From DATADD01 sp046262355 (GTDB lineage Bacteria; Actinomycetota; CADDZG01; WHSQ01), in contig JBHEMX010000093.1 in the NCBI GenBank assembly GCA_046262355.1, forward strand, positions 21,221 to 85,220: a stretch of DNA of 64,000 nt. Reading direction: 5' to 3'. Positions 1-8,424 of the stretch are shown one piece after another. The notes beneath the pieces were generated by a model. The model had not been told where the DNA came from. It did no database searches and saw only the letters and a program-made list of their open reading frames with translations. Both the position numbers and the translations under genes were made by a program. Each line of letters begins with the position of its first letter. The first letter of the stretch is position 1.

Positions 1-732
1 ACGTTGTCGGACGAGCAGCGCGGGCTCGTGCTCGTGACGGGGCCGACGTCGTCGGGCAAGACGACGACGACGGCCGCCATGCTCAACCACGTCAATGCGA
101 CGCGCTCGTGCCACATCCTCACGATCGAGGATCCGATCGAGATCCTGCATGCCGACCGCATGGCGATCGTGAGCCAGCGAGAGATCGGCGCCGACACCCT
201 GGACTTCGCGGCGGCGCTGCGGGCGGCGATGCGTCAGGACCCCGACGTCATCTTCGTAGGAGAGATGCGCGATCCCGAGACGGTCAAGGCGGCGCTGCAG
301 GCCGCGGACACAGGCCACATGGTCATCTCGACGCTGCACACGATCGACGTCTCCGAGACGGTCAACAGGATCATCGACTTCTTCCCGCCACACCAGCAGA
401 AGCAGACGAGGGTCTCTCTGGCGGGCTCACTCAAAGGCATCGTGTCGCAGCGCCTCGTGAGACGGGCGGACGGCAGAGGCCTCGTGCCGGCCATCGAGGT
501 GCTCGTGATGAACGGGCGGATCCGGGACCTGGTGCTGGATCCGGAGAAGACCCACTCGATCCACGACATCGTGGCGGAATCGGGGTTCTACGGCATGCAG
601 ACGTTCGACCAGGCGCTTCTGAACCTGTTCCGAGCGGGCATGGTCGCGCTCGAGGACGCCCTCGATGTGGCCACGAACCCGCACGACTTCCAGATCGCCC
701 TGCGCCGGGAAGGCCTGCAGCCGGTCTCCTGA
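1..732 (+). CDS. pilT: Type IV pilus retraction ATPase PilT (3' part)
   Basis: C-terminal 243 codons of a PilT/VirB11-type secretion ATPase whose 5' end lies before the window; the frame is open from base 1. Visible in order: Walker A (GPTSSGKTTT, about residues 15-24), the Asp box (LTIEDPIE), Walker B (DPDVIFVGEMRD), and the His box with STLHT. The end (AGMVALEDAL followed by P-x-x-F) is the usual PilT C-terminus. PilT is a cytoplasmic hexamer that powers pilus retraction and twitching. No other pilus gene is visible. Family assignment is sure; PilT rather than PilB rests on the short C-terminal part without a tetra-cysteine zinc motif. Confidence 0.93.
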   Translation, partial: TLSDEQRGLVLVTGPTSSGKTTTTAAMLNHVNATRSCHILTIEDPIEILHADRMAIVSQREIGADTLDFAAALRAAMRQDPDVIFVGEMRDPETVKAALQAADTGHMVISTLHTIDVSETVNRIIDFFPPHQQKQTRVSLAGSLKGIVSQRLVRRADGRGLVPAIEVLVMNGRIRDLVLDPEKTHSIHDIVAESGFYGMQTFDQALLNLFRAGMVALEDALDVATNPHDFQIALRREGLQPVS

Positions 733-763
733 CCCACGCGGCGTGGACCGCGGGAGCGGGCAC

Positions 764-769
764 TACGCT
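764..769 (+). promoter_or_regulatory. -10 box of cca (leaderless pattern)
   Basis: TACGCT followed by 7 nt and then the GTG at 777. This fits the actinobacterial TANNNT-N6-8-start arrangement of leaderless mRNAs, and no Shine-Dalgarno sequence precedes the GTG. Inference from spacing only. Confidence 0.4.
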
Positions 770-776
770 CGCGCTT

Positions 777-2195
777 GTGAACCCCCGCGCTGAACCCTCG
801 GCGCGCGCCGCGCTGGCGCGCCTCTTGTCCGACGATTCGCCCGCGATGACGCTCGCCGGGCGCTTCCGGGAGCGCGGGCACGAGCTCTACCTCGTGGGCG
901 GTTACCTGCGCGACGCCCTGCTGGGCCGCGCGCGCGGCGACCTCGACCTCGCGACCGATGCGGCGCCCGAGGAGACGCACGAGGTGATCCAGCCCATCGC
1001 GGCGAGCGTGTGGCTCCAGGGCATCGGTTTCGGGACCGTCGGAGCCAAGATCGGTGATCTCAGCGTCGAGATCACCACCTTCCGGACCGAACGCTACGAG
1101 GCCGCATCGAGACATCCCGAGGTGGACTTCTCCCGGGACATCAGGACCGACCTATCGCGCCGCGACTTCACGATCAACGCGATCGCGGTGAGGTTGCCGG
1201 AGCGCGAGAAGGTCGATCCCTTCAACGGAATCGGAGATCTCAGTGCGCGCCTAATCAAGACGCCGGGCGACCCGATCGCGTCGTTCACCGATGACCCACT
1301 GCGGATGCTGCGCGCGTTCCGCTTCGCATCGCAGCTCGGGTTCACGATCGTGGACGATGTGCTCGAGGCGATCGCCAAGCTCAGGGAGCAGATCCTCACG
1401 GTCTCGGCGGAGCGGATCCGCGACGAGCTCACGAAGCTGGTGCTCGGGGGCGCGCCGGCCGCGGCCTTGCGGCAGGCCGAGGCCACGGGCCTCGCCGAAC
1501 TCTTCCTCCCCGAGCTGTCGTCGCTCAAGCTCGAGCAGGATCCGGTCCACAGGCACAAGGACGTGTTCGCCCACACGCTCGCCGTGCTCGAGCAGACGGA
1601 GCCGGTCCTCGAGCTGCGCCTCGCCGCCCTCCTGCACGACATCGGCAAGCCCAAGACCCGTCGCTTCGGACCTGAAGGAGTCTCGTTCCACCACCACGAG
1701 GTGGTCGGAGCAGACATGGCGCGCCGCCGACTGCAGGCGCTTCGCTATCCGAACGAGGTCGTTCATGCGGTGAGCGAGCTGATCCGGCTGCATCATCGCT
1801 TCCACACCTACAGGCTCGGGTGGAGCGATTCCGCGGTCAGACGATACGTGCGCGCTGCAGGTCCGCTCCTGGGACGCCTCAACGACCTCGTGCGAGCCGA
1901 CTGCACGACCCGCAATCGCGACAAGGCGCGGGAGCTCGGGGAGCGCATGGACGAGCTCGAGCAGCGCACGCGTGAGCTCGAGGCCGAAGAGGAGTTGGCA
2001 AGCATCCGTCCCGAGCTCGACGGCAACGAGGTCATGTCCTACCTCGGCGTGCCGCCGGGGCGTATCGTCGGCGACGCGCTCGGGTTCCTCCTGGAGGTCC
2101 GCCTCGACGAGGGCCTGATCGGCAAGGAGGAGATCATCCGGCGCCTCGGGCAGTGGGCGCGCGCACGCGGCATCGAGCCGGCCCAGGAACGGTGA
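777..2195 (+). CDS. cca: CCA-adding tRNA nucleotidyltransferase
   Basis: A 472-residue class II CCA-adding enzyme that builds or repairs the 3' CCA of tRNAs. The head domain shows LVGGYLRDALLG (about residue 39) and the metal-binding DLDLATD, followed by RRDFTINAIA and the RMLRAFRFA neck motif. An HD-type domain with LLHDIGKP lies near residue 285. The frame stays open far upstream inside pilT, but homology begins near LAGRFRERGHELYLVGG, so GTG 777 (or ATG 846) is the likely start; GTG 777 has a well-placed -10 box. The stop overlaps the next start as GTGA. CCA is not encoded in the tRNA genes of this window, so the enzyme is needed. Confidence 0.93.
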   Translation: MNPRAEPSARAALARLLSDDSPAMTLAGRFRERGHELYLVGGYLRDALLGRARGDLDLATDAAPEETHEVIQPIAASVWLQGIGFGTVGAKIGDLSVEITTFRTERYEAASRHPEVDFSRDIRTDLSRRDFTINAIAVRLPEREKVDPFNGIGDLSARLIKTPGDPIASFTDDPLRMLRAFRFASQLGFTIVDDVLEAIAKLREQILTVSAERIRDELTKLVLGGAPAAALRQAEATGLAELFLPELSSLKLEQDPVHRHKDVFAHTLAVLEQTEPVLELRLAALLHDIGKPKTRRFGPEGVSFHHHEVVGADMARRRLQALRYPNEVVHAVSELIRLHHRFHTYRLGWSDSAVRRYVRAAGPLLGRLNDLVRADCTTRNRDKARELGERMDELEQRTRELEAEEELASIRPELDGNEVMSYLGVPPGRIVGDALGFLLEVRLDEGLIGKEEIIRRLGQWARARGIEPAQER

Positions 2196-2923
2196 AGGCT
2201 CCCCAGCACCCGGGCCGGGCCTACTTCACCGACGTCGCCGAGCACCTCGGGCGCGCCTATCTGAGGTACGGCTTCACCAAGGGCACCGGTCAGGAGGTCT
2301 CGTTCCTGCTCGAGGTGCTCTCTCTGCCGCGCGGAGCACGGATGCTCGACGTCGGGTGTGGGCCTGGCAGGCATGCGGTCGAGCTCGCGCGCGCAGGGAT
2401 CGCCGTCACCGGGGTCGACGTCTCGCGCAGGTTTCTCGACATCGCCGCGGAAGCGGCCCGTGCGGCAGCCGTGTCGGCCTCGTTCTTCGAGGTCGATGCG
2501 CGCCAGATGCCTTTCGACGACGAGTTCGACGCAGTCGTGTCGATCTGCCAGGGCGGCTTCGGACTGATGGGTCCCGACGACCCGCTCGTGTTGCGCCGCA
2601 TGGCCGAGGCGGCGCGCCCCGGCGCCCCGGTCGTCGTGACCGCGTTCAACGCGTTCTACGAGGAGCGCCATGAACGCGACGAGGCGACATTCGATCTCGA
2701 CGCCGGCGTCGTGCACGAGCGCTCGACGATCCGGAGCGAGGACGGCGACGAGCGCGACGTCGATCTGTGGACGAGCGTCTACACGCCGCGCGAGCTCCGC
2801 TTGCTCGCGCTCGGCGTGGGTCTCGTGCCGGAGGCGTTGTGGGGCGTCGAGCCGGGCCGCTTCGGGCGCCGCACGCCGAACATCGAGCTCCCCGAGCTCA
2901 TGCTCGTCGCGCGCAAGCCTTAA
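2192..2923 (+). CDS. Class I SAM-dependent methyltransferase
   Basis: 243 residues with the Rossmann SAM-binding motif MLDVGCGPGRHAVEL (about residues 50-64), an acidic strand end (GVDVSR), DARQMPFDDEFDAVVS as motif III, and a family-typical C-terminal LMLVARKP. The start is GTG 2192, which overlaps the cca stop by 4 nt (GTGA), so translation is probably coupled. The substrate is not evident. The stop overlaps by 3-4 nt that of the convergent MFS gene. Confidence 0.82.
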   Translation: MKAPQHPGRAYFTDVAEHLGRAYLRYGFTKGTGQEVSFLLEVLSLPRGARMLDVGCGPGRHAVELARAGIAVTGVDVSRRFLDIAAEAARAAAVSASFFEVDARQMPFDDEFDAVVSICQGGFGLMGPDDPLVLRRMAEAARPGAPVVVTAFNAFYEERHERDEATFDLDAGVVHERSTIRSEDGDERDVDLWTSVYTPRELRLLALGVGLVPEALWGVEPGRFGRRTPNIELPELMLVARKP

Positions 2924-4092
2924 TCCGGCTCGAACATCCCGGCGCGCCGCATGGCGACGCCCAAGAGAGCCGCCAGCAGCAGCGTGACGAGCCCCGCAGG
3001 TACCAGCAGCGCGCGGAACGTGACGCCGGCGAAGACAACCAGCAGGGCTGCCGCGAGGACGCTCGCGAGGTTGTAGAGGATGTCGTAGAGCGCGAAGGCG
3101 CGGCCGCGGTACTCGTCGGGCATCTCCTTCTGCACGCGGGCGTCGGTGGCGATCTTCGCCACGTACGCGCCGAGGCCGCCGAGCGCGGTGAGTCCGAGAA
3201 CCGCACGCAGGTCGAGGATGCCGCCGAGCGCGGCGATGCCCCCGCCCGAGATGGCGAACCCGAGCAGGATCAACCCTGCGCTGCCGAGGCGACGTCCGAG
3301 CCGCGGGGCCGTCAGAGCGCCCACGAAGGCGCCTACCGACGAGACGCCAAGGGCAAGCGCGCCTGCGGAGATGCGCCCGAAGCGGTCGCCCGCCCCGGGA
3401 TACTGCTGCTTGATGACGAGGATCGCGGCGATCGCCGTGAGCATGACTGCCGCTCTCAAGACGAAGATGCCGCTCAGAGCGAGTCGCGCCGGCCGGCGGC
3501 TCCAAACCGCTCCGAGTCCCTCGACCAGCTCGCGCGCCACCCGCGCGGCCGCCGCCGCGGCGCTCTCGGTGACCGGCGCGCCGTGTGACATGGGATGGGA
3601 GATGCGGCGCGACGTCATCGCCGCGCCGCCGTAGACGAGGCCCGCCAGCGCGAACACGACGGCCGGCGCCAGTGCCGCAACGCCGCCGAAGCCGATGACG
3701 CCTCCGAGTAGTGCGGCGATCATGCCGCCCCCGCCGGACACGGCGTTGCCCCGCAACAGCTCGTGCTCGTGCAGCACGACCGGAAGCGCGGCCGACTTCG
3801 TGGTGAGGAAGAGCCTCCCGAAGCCCAGCAGGACCAGCAGGCCTATGTACAGGGCGGAGTCGCCGGGTAGCGGGGCGGCCCACAGCGGCAGGGACGCGAG
3901 GAGCGCCCCGCGCACAACGTTCGTCCACACCAGCAGCGCCCGCCGGTCCCAGCGATCGACGAAGACGCCGAGGAAAGGCGCAACGAAGGAATAGGGGACG
4001 AGCGTGAGCGCGAACACCGCAAGGATGCGAGCAGGCGTCCCTTGGGCGCCGGGCTCGAGCACGATCGCGTCGGCGAAGGCGGCCTGCGCCAT
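2920..4092 (-). CDS. MFS transporter (start probably further upstream)
   Basis: From the first ATG this is 390 residues with about 11 hydrophobic segments and the MFS loop motif GVFVDRWDRRALL after the second helix. It resembles the drug-efflux/DHA3-like group. In-frame codons upstream of the ATG (4093-4200) encode RERDVRLLLGAQFIAQCADG, which matches the usual MFS first helix, so the true protein is about 36-40 residues longer. No ATG/GTG/TTG exists there. A strong GAAGGAGG lies at 4218-4225, so ACG (4210-4212) or CTG (4198-4200) may start it. It is the last gene of a minus-strand padR-ino1-MFS run. The substrate is unknown. Confidence 0.82.
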   Translation of the reverse strand: MAQAAFADAIVLEPGAQGTPARILAVFALTLVPYSFVAPFLGVFVDRWDRRALLVWTNVVRGALLASLPLWAAPLPGDSALYIGLLVLLGFGRLFLTTKSAALPVVLHEHELLRGNAVSGGGGMIAALLGGVIGFGGVAALAPAVVFALAGLVYGGAAMTSRRISHPMSHGAPVTESAAAAAARVARELVEGLGAVWSRRPARLALSGIFVLRAAVMLTAIAAILVIKQQYPGAGDRFGRISAGALALGVSSVGAFVGALTAPRLGRRLGSAGLILLGFAISGGGIAALGGILDLRAVLGLTALGGLGAYVAKIATDARVQKEMPDEYRGRAFALYDILYNLASVLAAALLVVFAGVTFRALLVPAGLVTLLLAALLGVAMRRAGMFEPD

Positions 4093-4253
4093 GCCGTCCG
4101 CACACTGTGCGATGAACTGTGCGCCGAGCAGGAGACGTACGTCGCGCTCGCGCAGCAGCGAGCGAAGCCCGGTCGCGCGCTCGCGTAGGGGCCGCGTCAG
4201 AACGTGCGCCGTGGGCGCCTCCTTCGCTGAGGGTGCGGGTGAGAGCCTCGGAA

Positions 4254-5426
4254 CTACGGCTGCGCGCTAAACGGCGTTTCCAACCCCGAGGCGAGCCCCC
4301 CGGCAGCGTGCCCGTTGCCGCCGGCGCTCCCCCGGATGCTGCCTGTGACGGGCGCGAGCGTCTCGGCGATGAAGGCCTCGACCAGGTCCCGGGCGACGTT
4401 GTCGGCGTACTGCACGGGCGGCGACTTCATGAAGTAGGCGCTGGGCCCGAGCAGCGGGCCACCGATGCCCCGGTCCAGCGCCAGCTTGGCGCAGCGGACC
4501 GCGTCGATCACGACGCCCGCGGAGTTGGGAGAGTCCCACACCTCGAGCTTGAGCTCCATGGAGATCGGCACGTCGCCGAACTCGCGGCCTTCGATCCGGA
4601 TGTAGGCCCACTTGCGGTCCTTGAGCCACGGGACGTGGTCGGAGGGGCCGATGTGGATGTCCTCGGCATCGATCCCCGCCGAGATCTGCGACGTGACCGA
4701 TTGGGTCTTGGAGATCTTCTTGGACGTCAGTCTCTTGCGCTCGAGCATGTTCATGAAGTCCATGTTGCCGCCGAAGTTGAGCTGGTACGTGTGGTCTATG
4801 ACCACGCCGCGGTCCTCGAAGAGCTTGGACAGCACCCGGTGCGAGATCGTGGCGCCTACCTGGCTCTTGATGTCGTCTCCGATGATCGGCACGCCACGCT
4901 GTTCGAAGCGGCGCGCCCAGTCGTCGGTGGTCGCGATGAACACGGGCATGCAGTTGACGAGCGCCACTCCGGCCTCGAGGGCCTGCTCCGCGTAGAAGCG
5001 GGCGGCGTCTTCCGAACCTACGGGAAGGTAGTTGATCAAGACGTCCGTCTCGGTGCTGCGAAGGACCTCGACGACGTCGACCGGCGCCGCATCGGATTCG
5101 GTGACGACCTCCTTGTAGTACTTGCCCAGCCCGTCGAGCGTCGGGCCCCGGAGCACCTCGACACCGGCATGAGGTGGCTCGAAGAACCTCGTTGTGTTGT
5201 TGGGCTCGACCCAGATGGCGTCTGAGAGGTCGAGGCCTACCTTGTCGGCGTCGACGTCGAACGCGCACGAGAACTCGATGTCTGAAACATGAAGACCGCC
5301 GAGAGCCACGTGCATCAGCCCGGGGACCCGCTCGTCGGTGCGAGCCTTCGCGTAGTAGCCGACGCCTTGGATCAGCGAGGAGGCGCAGTTTCCGACCCCC
5401 ACCACTCCAACTCTGACCTTCGTCAT
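4254..5426 (-). CDS. ino1: Inositol-3-phosphate synthase (Ino1)
   Basis: 390 residues. NAD-dependent conversion of glucose 6-phosphate to 1L-myo-inositol 1-phosphate, the precursor of mycothiol and phosphatidylinositol. Seen: N-terminal Rossmann motif [16 protein letters not shown], the conserved block [28 protein letters not shown], and a conserved [16 protein letters not shown] near the end. A short Gly/Ala-rich C-terminal tail (about 30 residues) is not conserved in the family. It sits 18 nt downstream of padR, as in mycobacteria (Rv0046c/Rv0047c, from memory). It supplies inositol for the mycothiol used by Mca and MscR elsewhere in the window. Confidence 0.96.
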   Translation of the reverse strand: MTKVRVGVVGVGNCASSLIQGVGYYAKARTDERVPGLMHVALGGLHVSDIEFSCAFDVDADKVGLDLSDAIWVEPNNTTRFFEPPHAGVEVLRGPTLDGLGKYYKEVVTESDAAPVDVVEVLRSTETDVLINYLPVGSEDAARFYAEQALEAGVALVNCMPVFIATTDDWARRFEQRGVPIIGDDIKSQVGATISHRVLSKLFEDRGVVIDHTYQLNFGGNMDFMNMLERKRLTSKKISKTQSVTSQISAGIDAEDIHIGPSDHVPWLKDRKWAYIRIEGREFGDVPISMELKLEVWDSPNSAGVVIDAVRCAKLALDRGIGGPLLGPSAYFMKSPPVQYADNVARDLVEAFIAETLAPVTGSIRGSAGGNGHAAGGLASGLETPFSAQP

Positions 5427-5444
5427 GCTTGCCTCCCAGTCTGC

Positions 5445-6077
5445 CTAGACGTCCGGGCCGTGCCGGACGGTTGTCTGCGCCGGCCGGGACACTTCGGCCG
5501 CCCTGGTCTTGTCGGAGCCGGAGTCGCCGGGCTCCCTCTCGTTCGTGATGAGCTCGTCGATCCAGCGGATGTCGCTCTCGGTCACGGCCATGTCGTGGTT
5601 CTGCAGGGACTGGGCGTAGCCGTCGATCCGCTCGTGATAGGTGCGCATGTTCGCCCGGAACTCGGCCAGCTTCTCCTGGAGATAGGCGCGCCTGCGCTCG
5701 AGCAGGGCCAGGCGCTTCTCGGGCCTCAGGTAGCGGAAGAAGGCGAGCTTGAGCGTGAAGTGCTCCGCATCCACCGCCGCTGCGCTTTCCTCGAGGAGGC
5801 TCGTGAAAAGCTCCTCGCCTGCCCCCGTGATCCGATAGACGGTCCGGCGCCGCCCTCCGCCCAAGCCGGCCTTGGCGCTGCGCCCCCGGGTCTCGGCCTG
5901 TCCCTGGACCGCACCAGAGCGCGCCAGGCGCCTGAGCGTCGGGTACAGAGAGCCCCACGACACCTGCCACAGCGGGCCCAGCATGGCTCCGAGTTGTTTG
6001 CGCAGCTCATATCCATGCATCGAGCGCTCTTTGAGCAATCCGAGGACGGCGAGGTCCAGGGTTCCCGAGTGCTTCAC
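5445..6077 (-). CDS. PadR-family transcriptional regulator
   Basis: 210 residues. N-terminal winged helix typical of PadR (LDLAVLGLLKERSMHGYELR, then SWGSLYPTLRRL) and a C-terminal helical dimerisation part (Vir_act_alpha_C-like). It lies directly upstream of ino1 on the same strand. Two GATATATC boxes sit 27-47 bp upstream of its start and overlap its likely promoter. I infer autoregulation and control of ino1, but the ligand is unknown. Confidence 0.9.
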   Translation of the reverse strand: MKHSGTLDLAVLGLLKERSMHGYELRKQLGAMLGPLWQVSWGSLYPTLRRLARSGAVQGQAETRGRSAKAGLGGGRRRTVYRITGAGEELFTSLLEESAAAVDAEHFTLKLAFFRYLRPEKRLALLERRRAYLQEKLAEFRANMRTYHERIDGYAQSLQNHDMAVTESDIRWIDELITNEREPGDSGSDKTRAAEVSRPAQTTVRHGPDV

Positions 6078-6102
6078 CGAAAGGCCCCTTCAGCTATCGA
6101 GA

Positions 6103-6124
6103 CGATATATCGACACGATATATC
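6103..6124. promoter_or_regulatory. Probable PadR operator (two GATATATC boxes)
   Basis: GATATATC occurs at 6104-6111 and again at 6117-6124, 13 bp apart. The first lies in the perfect palindrome CGATATATCG (6103-6112). The boxes lie just upstream of the padR start (6077) and in the gap to the divergent DUF5318 gene. AT-rich palindromes of this kind stand out in this GC-rich sequence. Binding by this PadR protein is inferred from position. Confidence 0.6.
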
Positions 6125-6248
6125 AAGCGCTCGGGGTGGAGAACCGGGTTCGGGCCGCCGAACCTCGGAGGGACCAGCCCCTCGCTGCGGTCCGTCCCCG
6201 CGGTGCGCCTTCGCAAGACCCGGCCGAGCCGCCGCGCCGAGGGCGGTT

Positions 6249-6254
6249 TACCAT
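6249..6254 (+). promoter_or_regulatory. -10 box, leaderless pattern
   Basis: TACCAT, then exactly 6 nt, then ATG 6261. There is no Shine-Dalgarno sequence before the ATG. Same layout as at 23208, 29701 and 43500. Confidence 0.5.
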
Positions 6255-6260
6255 CGTCTC

Positions 6261-6743
6261 ATGTCCGAGACCGGCCGCTCCTTCGACCCCAGGCGCCCGC
6301 CGCGCCTTGACGGCCCCACCGTCGACTACAGCCTGGCGCGCCGCTCCACGATCGCGGCGCTCAAGCGAGGCCGGCTGCACACCGGCGACGTCTGCGACGC
6401 CCATCCCGAGCTCATCCGGGCCGCCAAGAACATCGGCAAGGACTCAGACGGGCGTTGCCCGGTGTGCTCGCACGAGGCCCTGCGCCGGGTCCGCTACGTC
6501 TACGGCGACGACCTGCGGCACAACAACGGGCGTGTGGTGTACCCGGAAGAGTGGCTGGACGAGCTGCGGCGCTCGCACGAGCAGTTCACCTGCTATGTCG
6601 TGGAGGTCTGCGTCGACTGTTCTTGGAACCACCTCTTGCGCTCGTACATGACGGGCACGCGCTGGGCGCGTCCGGCGCGCCGGGCGGCCGGCGAGGACGG
6701 CCCGGTCGGCGAGCGCGAGGAACGCTCCGACCCGAGCAGTTGA
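6261..6743 (+). CDS. DUF5318 family protein (zinc-ribbon-like)
   Basis: 160 residues, a conserved actinobacterial protein of unknown function (Rv0049-like, judged from sequence and neighbourhood). Two CxxC pairs, CPVC (about residue 65) and CVDC (about residue 115), could bind one zinc. Conserved runs include VDYSLARRSTIAALKRG and VYPEEWLDELR. It ends TGATG with the next gene, so the two are probably co-translated. No function is assigned. Confidence 0.82.
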   Translation: MSETGRSFDPRRPPRLDGPTVDYSLARRSTIAALKRGRLHTGDVCDAHPELIRAAKNIGKDSDGRCPVCSHEALRRVRYVYGDDLRHNNGRVVYPEEWLDELRRSHEQFTCYVVEVCVDCSWNHLLRSYMTGTRWARPARRAAGEDGPVGEREERSDPSS

Positions 6744-7213
6744 TGAGCAACTCGGCCACGATCCGAGAGCTCGGACCCCACGACACCGGCGCGGCCTACC
6801 GCGTGATGGCGTCGCTGCGCGAGCTGTCCTCCGAGATCGAGTTCGTAACGCGGGTCAACGAGCTGCAGCGCCTCGAGGGCTACCGAGTGATCGGCTCCTT
6901 CGAGGACGGTGACTCCACCTGCGTCTCGGTTGCCGGGTTCAGGGTCGCCCACAACCTCGCGTGGGGCAGCTTCCTTTACGTCGACGACCTCGCGACCCTG
7001 CCGGAGCGCCGCGGACGGGGGCATGCGGGGGCACTCGTGGCGTGGCTTCACCACGAAGCCGCCCGGCTGGGTTGTGACGAGGTCCACCTCGACTCGGGGA
7101 CCCACCGCCACGGAGCCCACCGCTTCTACTTCGGCCAGGGCATGCACGTCAGCTCGTTCCACTTCTCGGTCGAACCCCAGGCGCGCCCACGCGGCGCCGG
7201 GGAAAGCCCCTAG
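6743..7213 (+). CDS. GNAT-family N-acetyltransferase
   Basis: 156 residues. The acetyl-CoA site motif LPERRGRGHAGALVAWL lies near residue 92, preceded by the LYVDDLATLP strand and followed by GCDEVHLDSGTHRHGAHRFYFGQGM, typical of GNAT domains. ATG 6743 overlaps the preceding stop by one base (TGATG). The last 65 bp overlap the 3' end of the convergent gene on the other strand. The acceptor substrate is unknown. Confidence 0.83.
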   Translation: MSNSATIRELGPHDTGAAYRVMASLRELSSEIEFVTRVNELQRLEGYRVIGSFEDGDSTCVSVAGFRVAHNLAWGSFLYVDDLATLPERRGRGHAGALVAWLHHEAARLGCDEVHLDSGTHRHGAHRFYFGQGMHVSSFHFSVEPQARPRGAGESP

Positions 7214-8420
7214 CGCTCGACCTGCGCGCGAGCGCGAGCCACGTGCCGACGGCGGCCCCCCCGAGCGCGACGTTCCTCCCCCCCAGGAGGGCAAGCGGCA
7301 GCGCATCGCCGGCGAGCAGGTCGTTGTAGAGAAACGGGTACAGCGCCTGACTGAGAGCGGCGGCCGGTGCCAGCAACAGGATCGCGGGTCCGACGGAGGG
7401 GTGCTTGAAGGCGAGTGCGGCGGCGGCGAGCGCGCTTAGCCACAGCAGGAACTGGGGCGACAGGACGGTGCCGACCACCATGGTCCCCGCCAGGGTGGCG
7501 AACAGCGCAGCCGCCAGGCGGGCCACATGGCCCCGCTCCACGAGGCGCGCCGTGAGCCACGTCCCGCCGCCGAGCGCGACCACCGAGAGGGCGTCCGCGA
7601 ACGCCTCGAGGCGCCCCGCCGCATCCGCCGCGACGTGGAACGCTCCGAAGTTGTACGCCACGGTGACGGGACGCCCGGTCTTGGCGAGCAGGAGCAACGC
7701 CAGGCCCCAGGTGCTCTCGACCTGGATGCCGCGCTCCGAGTGGTAGCCGAGCACGCTGTCCCACAACGCGTCGAGCGTGCCCAGCAACGGAAGCAGAGCG
7801 ATCAGGACGACGCCTGCGACGCCTGCGACGAGCCGCCTCCTGTCTCCGGCACCGGTCCACGCGGCCGGCACCAGGAGGGCGGGATAAAGCTTCGCCAGGG
7901 CGCCGAGCGCGAGCGCTGCGCCCGCTCCGAGCCAGGACCTCGCCGTCGTGCGCTCGATCGCCCAGATCGTCGCGACCGCGGGCACGAGGTCGAGCCGTAC
8001 GTACGCGATGGGCCCCAGCAGGGGGATCAGCACGACCCACGACCAGGCGCCGAGCAACGAGCCTCGCCGCCGAGCGATGACGACGAGCCCGGCGAGCCCG
8101 GCGGCGTCCACCACGAGCATGGAGACGATGAAGCCGGTGCGATAGGAGTGCCCGCCGGATTCCCACGGGATGGGAGCGACGAGGAACGGCAGCGCCGCAG
8201 GCGGGTATTCGATGCGCACCTCGGAGTAGGGGGCAAGCCCCTCGAGCGCCAGAGCGCCGCCCCAGAAGCGGTACCGCTCGGGGTCGCCTGTGATCTTGAC
8301 CTCCGGCGCCCCGTAGGTCTGGGGGTGATCCGCGAGCCACGCTCCGAGCAGCCGGGTGACGACGAAGACGGTCAGCAACGCGACGCCGGCGCGCCGGCTC
8401 ACCTCGAGGCGGGCCGGCAC
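7149..8420 (-). CDS. GT87-type (DUF2029) polytopic membrane glycosyltransferase
   Basis: 423 residues with about 9-10 membrane helices. The first extracytoplasmic loop carries GDPERYRFWGGAL and VRIEYPPAALPFL, the latter close to the EYPP motif of GT87 polyprenol-phosphate-mannose-dependent transferases. A KLYPALL motif follows in mid-protein. The start GTG 8420 is 4 nt after the stop of the upstream membrane transferase, so the two form one minus-strand unit. Probable role: adding mannose or arabinose to envelope glycolipids on the outer face of the membrane. The extreme C-terminus (about 20 residues, Arg-rich) is read from the strand opposite the GNAT gene. Confidence 0.75.
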   Translation of the reverse strand: MPARLEVSRRAGVALLTVFVVTRLLGAWLADHPQTYGAPEVKITGDPERYRFWGGALALEGLAPYSEVRIEYPPAALPFLVAPIPWESGGHSYRTGFIVSMLVVDAAGLAGLVVIARRRGSLLGAWSWVVLIPLLGPIAYVRLDLVPAVATIWAIERTTARSWLGAGAALALGALAKLYPALLVPAAWTGAGDRRRLVAGVAGVVLIALLPLLGTLDALWDSVLGYHSERGIQVESTWGLALLLLAKTGRPVTVAYNFGAFHVAADAAGRLEAFADALSVVALGGGTWLTARLVERGHVARLAAALFATLAGTMVVGTVLSPQFLLWLSALAAAALAFKHPSVGPAILLLAPAAALSQALYPFLYNDLLAGDALPLALLGGRNVALGGAAVGTWLALARRSSARGFPRRRVGAPGVRPRSGTS

Positions 8421-8424
8421 TGCC

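Noticed and set aside
4267..5970. Long open frame on the strand and frame shifted from ino1/padR, and similar large open frames opposite many genes
   Set aside because: Arg/Ala/Gly-rich translations without family motifs, created by high third-position GC in the real genes.
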